64,000 nucleotides of DNA from NCBI RefSeq assembly GCF_900184035.1, contig NZ_FXWP01000010.1, positions 124,001-188,000 on the forward strand. The letters are read 5' to 3'. Positions 59,598 through 64,000 of the stretch are shown piece after piece. The notes beneath the pieces were generated by a model. The model was given only the letters and a program-made list of their open reading frames with translations, made no database searches and had not been told where the DNA came from. How positions within the stretch are numbered: the stretch's first letter is position 1; each line of letters opens with the position of its first letter. A program made the position numbers and the translations under genes. The DNA is from Kosakonia pseudosacchari. GTDB taxonomy: Bacteria; Pseudomonadota; Gammaproteobacteria; Enterobacterales; Enterobacteriaceae.

Positions 59598-62298
59598 TAA
59601 CTGGAAAGCCATTACCCCGCAGGTCGTGGCGAAAATGATGAGTTTTGACGCGTCGCAAGACGACTGGCAATACGATGCGCAGGAAGCGTCAATGGCCGCG
59701 CGTCAGGCCGAGGGTGTCGCCGGGCTGTGGAATATTCTGGCAAAACGCCGGCTGGCGCTGCTGGCCGACGAAGTAGGGATGGGCAAAACCTACCAGGCGA
59801 TTGGCGTGGTGCTCCAGCTCTGGCATAAAAAGCCCGACGCGAAAATCCTTATCCTCGCGCCTAATAAAGACATTTGCCTGCACTGGAAACGGGAATACAA
59901 AACCTTTTTGCAGCATCACTATCGCGCTAAAAATCCGCAGATTTGTAACGCCAACAGGGAACCCGTGCATGAAGCGCGCATTTTCACCCGGCTGAACGAG
60001 CTTGCGCAGGATATCCATGAATCACAGGGGAATTTTTACCTGACCACCATTCACTCGCTCAGCGGACTGGTGCCGGCGGAGGAGAAAAATAGCAGCAATG
60101 CGCAAGCATGCGCGGCGCATGAAGCGGGGAAAATCCATGCGCAAATTAAAGCGATGCTGGGCGAGCAAGGGTTTGATCTCATCATCATTGATGAGGCGCA
60201 CTACTTCCGTAATCGCGATGGCAAATCCCAGCGCGCGGCGGCGGCGAAGCGCTTTTTTGGCGAGGAGAAAAACCGCTTAGGACAACGAACGTTATTACTC
60301 ACTGCGACGCCGAATCACTCTTCATCGCGCAATGTCGCCGATATCTTACGTTACTTCGTCGATCCCGAGGCGATTAGCCCCAATGGTGACGCCAAAACGC
60401 TGTTAAAAACTTTTGCCATTCGCCGCCTGCGACAGATGCAGGGAAAAGGCGTGACCAACAATAAATATAACTACCGCCATGAGCAGGCGACGGCGGCGGA
60501 TTTTACCGACAACCCGGATGCAGAGCTCTTTTTCGCCCTTTACCAGCGCGAACTGGTCAAGACGCTGGGCGCAAAAGGTGAGCGCCGCCAGTTCCAGTAT
60601 GGCTATCTTGAAGGGTTTGAATCGACCGGTATTGTGGCCAAAGAGGACAGCGAAAGCGGTGAAGAGAATTCGGACGATATGGCAAAAGATGCCTTTCATC
60701 AGGCACCGGACTCCCGTTTGCTGGTGGAGCTGACGGAGGAGTTTCAGCGCATTTATAACCGCTTTCCGGATCACCCGAAATATGGCGCGCTGGTCAGGCA
60801 GTGCGTGCCTGAACAGTTGTTTACTGCACCACGCCCGCTGTATCGCGATAAACACCTGGTGTTCGTGCGCCGTATTCCCTCGGTACGAGAAATTACCCAG
60901 CGCATCAACGCCGAATATGACGAGCTAATGGCGCAGGAAATTATTGCCGCCTGGGGCGTTGAATCCCCGGAGGAGACGCTAAAAGCGTGGCGCAAAAGCG
61001 GCTGGTCACGTAAGTATTTCAACCGCTTAACCCAGACGGCGCACGTGTTGCAAGAGGCGTCAGCGTTCCAGGATGACGACGCCGGGAGTGATGACGATGA
61101 GGAGATCAACGAGCGCAAGCAAAATGAACTGAAGCTGTCATCGAAAATCGCCGATCTGTTTGTGGTGAAAAAAACGGGTGAGAAGCGAACCGATTGCACT
61201 AACGTCAGCCAGCGTTTTCGCCGGGCCGAAAGCCTGTTCTCGCTGTTTCTGGAGCCTGCGGCGGATTATCGCTGCGCGCAATATGCCACCTATTACCGGC
61301 TCACCGATCGCCAGCGCGATAACTTTGGCGATGCGGCGCGTGACGCCCGTCTGCAAACGTGGCCTGCTGCGCCGGGTCTGGCGCGTCGCGAAACGATGCA
61401 GGAAAACCGTTATGAGCAGCCGCTGCAAACGGCCTGGGGGATGATGTTTCCGCTGCTGCCTGCGCACTGCCAGCAGCAACTTCGAGACTGGCAGGCAAGC
61501 AACCCGGCGATTGTGGAAAACCTCGCCAACTACCTGAAAACGGGCTACATCTTTGCCAGCCCGGTGATGATTGAACTCTACTGCTGGTTTATCCGCTTTA
61601 GCCGCCAGAACAGTACGGCGGACGTGCAAAAGCGCTACCGCGATTTTACCGCCAGCATTGCTGATAAATTGCCGGGATCGTTACTGCTGCGCTATTTCAT
61701 CAATGGCATTGAAACCTTCGGGGCGATGTGTGAAAAAATCACCGATCACCCGCTGACTGACTGGAAAACGCCGTGGCGGGAACTGACCAACCTCTCAAGT
61801 CCGGCGTGGTACGCCAGTGGGCAAACCGATAACCGGCAACGTTTGATCCTCGGTTTCAACAGCCCCTTTTATCCCAATGTGCTGGTGGCAACGTCTGTGT
61901 TCCAGGAAGGGGTGAACCTGCATTTGCAGTGCAACCAGGTGCATCACTACGGGATTGCCTGGACACCTGGCGACAACGAACAGCGCGTAGGGCGTGTCGA
62001 TCGGCTGTTTGGCCGCGTTAATCAGTTACTGAAAGAGCAGGGCACGACTGAGCTGCGCATTCACTATCCTTACCTTGCACAGTCGCTGGATCAGGATCAG
62101 CTCGCCGCCTTTATCCAGCACAAACGTAACTTTGAAGCGAAGCTTGATGCCTGCGACTTTGAGCAGTTCAGCCGGGATATCAATCTCAACGACGAAACCG
62201 GTGGCTGGCAGGCGGCGCTGCGTAAACCGCAGGCTGCCCTTAAACCGGTCGATCCGTATCCGGCGGAATTTGCCGGGGCAAAAGACCCGGCAAAGTAA
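59587..62298 (+). CDS. SNF2/DEAH-type superfamily 2 helicase
   Basis: A 903-residue SF2 ATPase. Motif I is LADEVGMGKTYQA (61-70), motif II IIIDEAHYFRN (DEAH at 202-205), and motif III LLLTATPNH (~238-244). The second RecA lobe has VATSVFQEGVNLHLQCNQV and motif VI QRVGRVDR (799-806). A large insertion separates the lobes, with an acidic run DDDAGSDDDEE near residue ~500. DEVGMGKT with QRxGRxxR indicates a SNF2/RapA-type double-stranded-DNA translocase. The ATG at 59587 follows AAAGGTG and overlaps the PLD gene by 11 bp. Confidence 0.9.
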   Translation: MKPDNWKAITPQVVAKMMSFDASQDDWQYDAQEASMAARQAEGVAGLWNILAKRRLALLADEVGMGKTYQAIGVVLQLWHKKPDAKILILAPNKDICLHWKREYKTFLQHHYRAKNPQICNANREPVHEARIFTRLNELAQDIHESQGNFYLTTIHSLSGLVPAEEKNSSNAQACAAHEAGKIHAQIKAMLGEQGFDLIIIDEAHYFRNRDGKSQRAAAAKRFFGEEKNRLGQRTLLLTATPNHSSSRNVADILRYFVDPEAISPNGDAKTLLKTFAIRRLRQMQGKGVTNNKYNYRHEQATAADFTDNPDAELFFALYQRELVKTLGAKGERRQFQYGYLEGFESTGIVAKEDSESGEENSDDMAKDAFHQAPDSRLLVELTEEFQRIYNRFPDHPKYGALVRQCVPEQLFTAPRPLYRDKHLVFVRRIPSVREITQRINAEYDELMAQEIIAAWGVESPEETLKAWRKSGWSRKYFNRLTQTAHVLQEASAFQDDDAGSDDDEEINERKQNELKLSSKIADLFVVKKTGEKRTDCTNVSQRFRRAESLFSLFLEPAADYRCAQYATYYRLTDRQRDNFGDAARDARLQTWPAAPGLARRETMQENRYEQPLQTAWGMMFPLLPAHCQQQLRDWQASNPAIVENLANYLKTGYIFASPVMIELYCWFIRFSRQNSTADVQKRYRDFTASIADKLPGSLLLRYFINGIETFGAMCEKITDHPLTDWKTPWRELTNLSSPAWYASGQTDNRQRLILGFNSPFYPNVLVATSVFQEGVNLHLQCNQVHHYGIAWTPGDNEQRVGRVDRLFGRVNQLLKEQGTTELRIHYPYLAQSLDQDQLAAFIQHKRNFEAKLDACDFEQFSRDINLNDETGGWQAALRKPQAALKPVDPYPAEFAGAKDPAK

Positions 62299-62314
62299 CG
62301 ACTTCCTGGCTGGA

Positions 62315-62560
62315 TCAGGCTCTGTCAGCCCAGGCGGGCATCGACGTCAGATAGCGAACGGCGCGTTTACGCGCTTCTTCGTTACCGACGTGCTGCCAGG
62401 AATCCAGGTACTGCGCCAGGCCGGAAACGGCCTCTTCCCAGGATTTCAACTGGCCTTCGCTGTCGGTACACCAGACGCAATATTTATCGCTGGGGCCACG
62501 CGCTTCCGGTGCGGATAGCGGCATTCCGCAGGAGTGGCAGTGAAGTTCGGCGTGAGACAT
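62315..62560 (-). CDS. Small zinc-ribbon protein
   Basis: An 81-residue protein with two CxxC knuckles, CHSCGMPL (Cys8, Cys11) and YCVWC (Cys28, Cys31), that should bind one zinc in the pattern of the putative zinc-ribbon domain (Zn_ribbon_2). A helical tail follows. Similar short proteins are common in enterobacteria but uncharacterised. It converges on the helicase gene with 16 bp between. The ATG at 62560 has AAGGAG upstream. Confidence 0.75.
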   Translation of the reverse strand: MSHAELHCHSCGMPLSAPEARGPSDKYCVWCTDSEGQLKSWEEAVSGLAQYLDSWQHVGNEEARKRAVRYLTSMPAWADRA

Positions 62561-62710
62561 GGTGTGCTCCTTGGCAGTGAGTTGAGTAATAAACATACAG
62601 AAACGGCTGGCGGGAAACTGTTCATCCGCTCATAAAGGCGCATTATTTTCGTGGTTATTGTGGGCGGCATGTTGTTTTACACTTTTCGTTCATTTCGCAG
62701 GGAGGATGGC

Positions 62711-63748
62711 ATGACAGATTACTGGTGGAAGGATCTTCGCGATCGTAATGAGAGCTGGCAGGGGCTGGAACTGATGGTGCGCGAAGGCGACGGCCAGGCG
62801 ATGGAAATGCTCAGCGGGCACAACGGGCGCATGGCGTTGCAGGTCAATGGTAAGACGCTGTTTTGGGCCACCATGCTGAAAGATCACTCCGGCGTCTGGC
62901 TGGTGTTCAACGCGGAACATCCTTGTCAGGAATTGCTGTTGCCGGCAATCACCTCGGCAGAGGTGGAAAGCGCTAAACGCGCAGGCGACGCGAACTGGAT
63001 AAGCTACTGGTGTCGTTATTTTGCCCGCCAGTTGATGGAGGCGCCAACGCCGCTGCTGGCACCGCGCCGCTGGTTGCTGCGCCCAATGGAGCAGGTCAAA
63101 CCGACTGCGCCGTATGTCCTCAATAAACCGCTACCGTTTGAGCAGTGGCGTTTTCATACTCCGGCCAGCAGCGCGCAAATCAGCGTTAACTGGTCGCTGT
63201 GGAGCGAGGATTTCCCCGACCTGCAAAACCCGGAAAAGGTGACGTTTGTCGACTGGTGGTGGAATGGCCATCTGCTGCTGGCGCGTTACCCGGTGGACCC
63301 GGCAAGCGGACGCGTGAAGTGGTGGCGCAAGAAATGCCGCGAGGGCGAGTTGCCGCCGATTCTGGTGTGGTTTATCGCCGGGCTGGCGTCGTTCGTGATC
63401 CTCGACGGTCACGATCGTTTGCAGGCCGCGCTGGCAGAGAGTATTCAACCGCAGTTCCTGGTGCTCAGTGAACTGACTGAACGGAGTTATACCCCCGACG
63501 AAGAGACGCGGGAACGGGTGTTGCGCTCACTGGCTATCCAGCAGGAGAAGTGCAAAAAAACCGGGGCCAATATTGATGCAATGAACCAGTCGCTGCTGAA
63601 CCTGTATGACACCCGTTATCTTTACGCCCCGACGCACAGCCGCGCGGTGCTGGGCGATGGCAAAGGCTGGGAACGCGACGTGACCAACTATTTGCAGCGC
63701 CACCAGTTAGAGGGGCATCTGGCGAAGATCCTTTCGCGGGAAGAGTGA
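62711..63748 (+). CDS. Uncharacterised protein with ParB-like DGHDRLQAAL motif
   Basis: A 345-residue soluble protein, Trp-rich in its first half, that I do not recognise. Near residue 232 the sequence VILDGHDRLQAAL closely resembles the ParB/sulfiredoxin-fold nucleotide-binding motif DGHHRLEAA. The rest does not look like a chromosome-partition ParB and has no helix-turn-helix that I can identify. The ATG at 62711 follows GGGAGGA. It may be an accessory of the operon upstream or independent. Confidence 0.6.
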   Translation: MTDYWWKDLRDRNESWQGLELMVREGDGQAMEMLSGHNGRMALQVNGKTLFWATMLKDHSGVWLVFNAEHPCQELLLPAITSAEVESAKRAGDANWISYWCRYFARQLMEAPTPLLAPRRWLLRPMEQVKPTAPYVLNKPLPFEQWRFHTPASSAQISVNWSLWSEDFPDLQNPEKVTFVDWWWNGHLLLARYPVDPASGRVKWWRKKCREGELPPILVWFIAGLASFVILDGHDRLQAALAESIQPQFLVLSELTERSYTPDEETRERVLRSLAIQQEKCKKTGANIDAMNQSLLNLYDTRYLYAPTHSRAVLGDGKGWERDVTNYLQRHQLEGHLAKILSREE

Positions 63749-63755
63749 GGTGAAA

Positions 63756-63790
63756 ACGCCAGCCGTTATAGCATTTTCAAGCGCTGGCGT
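63756..63790 (+). terminator. Possible terminator after the ParB-like gene
   Basis: The arms ACGCCAGC and GCTGGCGT are perfect complements with a 19-nt gap, just after the stop codon. There is no U-tract. Confidence 0.4.
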
Positions 63791-63826
63791 GTAAGTAAAT
63801 ACTTACTGGGGCTTGCTCAATACTTA

Positions 63827-64000
63827 TCACCGATTGCACTGGCTAATCTGGTTATCCCGATGGGTTTTATACCCGACGCACTCCCCGGTGTGTGGATTGA
63901 CGTAATACCGAATCGATGAGGGCAAGATCTGCTCATAGAATGGCGTGCCGGGCGGAGAAGCCAGGTTAGTTTTAATTTCCCAATACTGAACACCGTCGAG
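63827..64000 (-). CDS. Partial gene of unknown function (C-terminal 57 residues)
   Basis: Open from the window edge to a TGA at 63827-63829. The visible 57 residues (LDGVQYWEIKTN...ISQCNR) include two Cys and many aromatic and polar residues and look like a genuine protein, perhaps a small secreted or surface domain. The start lies beyond the window, so no family can be assigned. Confidence 0.5.
   Translation of the reverse strand, partial: LDGVQYWEIKTNLASPPGTPFYEQILPSSIRYYVNPHTGECVGYKTHRDNQISQCNR

Noticed and set aside
56341-62298. Assignment of the nuclease/helicase trio to DISARM
   Set aside because: A PLD gene and helicase are present, but the DUF1998 protein DrmB and a methyltransferase are missing and the first protein does not fit any DISARM component.
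43363-64000. tRNA-Ile (ileX) or another tRNA as integration site of the accessory block
   Set aside because: I looked for tRNA-like segments near the block boundaries and saw none inside the window; it may lie beyond the right edge.

Overview
The window comes from the chromosome of an enterobacterium. Almost every backbone gene has a close counterpart in Escherichia coli, in the same relative order: aga, garD/garPLRK, rnpB, yhaL/K/J/H, yqjG/F/K/E/D/C, mzrA, yqjA, exuR, exuT, uxaCA, ygjV, sstT, alx, ygjR, ygjP, rlmG, fadH, patA, aer, yqjI/yqjH. Differences in accessory content (no tdc operon, no uxaB, an orphan lsrK/lsrFG block, a FIST signalling operon) suggest a Kosakonia/Enterobacter/Klebsiella-like member of the Enterobacteriaceae rather than E. 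coli itself. The species cannot be named from this sequence alone. Homologies are recognised from memory of E. coli proteins; no database search was possible.

Layout. 1-3.1 kb: a decayed N-acetylgalactosamine (aga) locus. Its repressor agaR, the aldolase subunit kbaZ and the PTS IIA gene agaF are whole, but the PTS IIB/IIC/IID genes are reduced to two tiny in-frame relics. 3.2-9.5 kb: galactarate/glucarate catabolism (garD divergent from garPLRK). 9.5-10.25 kb: RNase P RNA followed by a 112-bp tandem repeat array carrying four intrinsic terminators. 10.4-12.3 kb: three accessory genes. 12.4-19.1 kb: yhaL to yqjA, mostly small membrane or stress proteins. 19.4-25 kb: the hexuronate regulon (exuR, exuT, uxaCA). 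25-33.3 kb: transporters, the riboswitch-controlled alx, ygjR, ygjP, rlmG and fadH. 33.4-36.3 kb: lsrK divergent from lsrFG, the autoinducer-2 phosphorylation and degradation genes without lsrR or the Lsr transporter. 36.5-43.4 kb: patA, aer, an extra chemoreceptor, yqjI and yqjH.

From 43.4 kb to the end the window departs from the E. coli order, where yqjH lies near mug/rpoD. This 20-kb accessory block holds a J-domain coiled-coil protein, a four-gene FIST sensor/histidine kinase/two-response-regulator operon (49.3-44.8 kb), a small exported protein whose translation start lies beside a 33-bp tandem duplication, an acetyltransferase, an efflux pump with a LysR regulator, a flavodoxin/DoxX/HxlR/esterase group, a tightly overlapping three-gene operon (unknown protein, phospholipase-D-type nuclease, SNF2-type helicase; 56.3-62.3 kb), and two uncharacterised genes including one with a ParB-like motif.

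The most promising uncharacterised system is the three-gene nuclease/helicase operon: its domains and overlapping layout resemble antiviral or DNA-processing systems, but it matches none that I can name. Second is the FIST cassette, which ends in a response regulator whose HD-GYP-like domain has lost its catalytic residues. A shared theme at both the aga and lsr loci is loss of the transport genes while the flanking enzyme genes stay intact.
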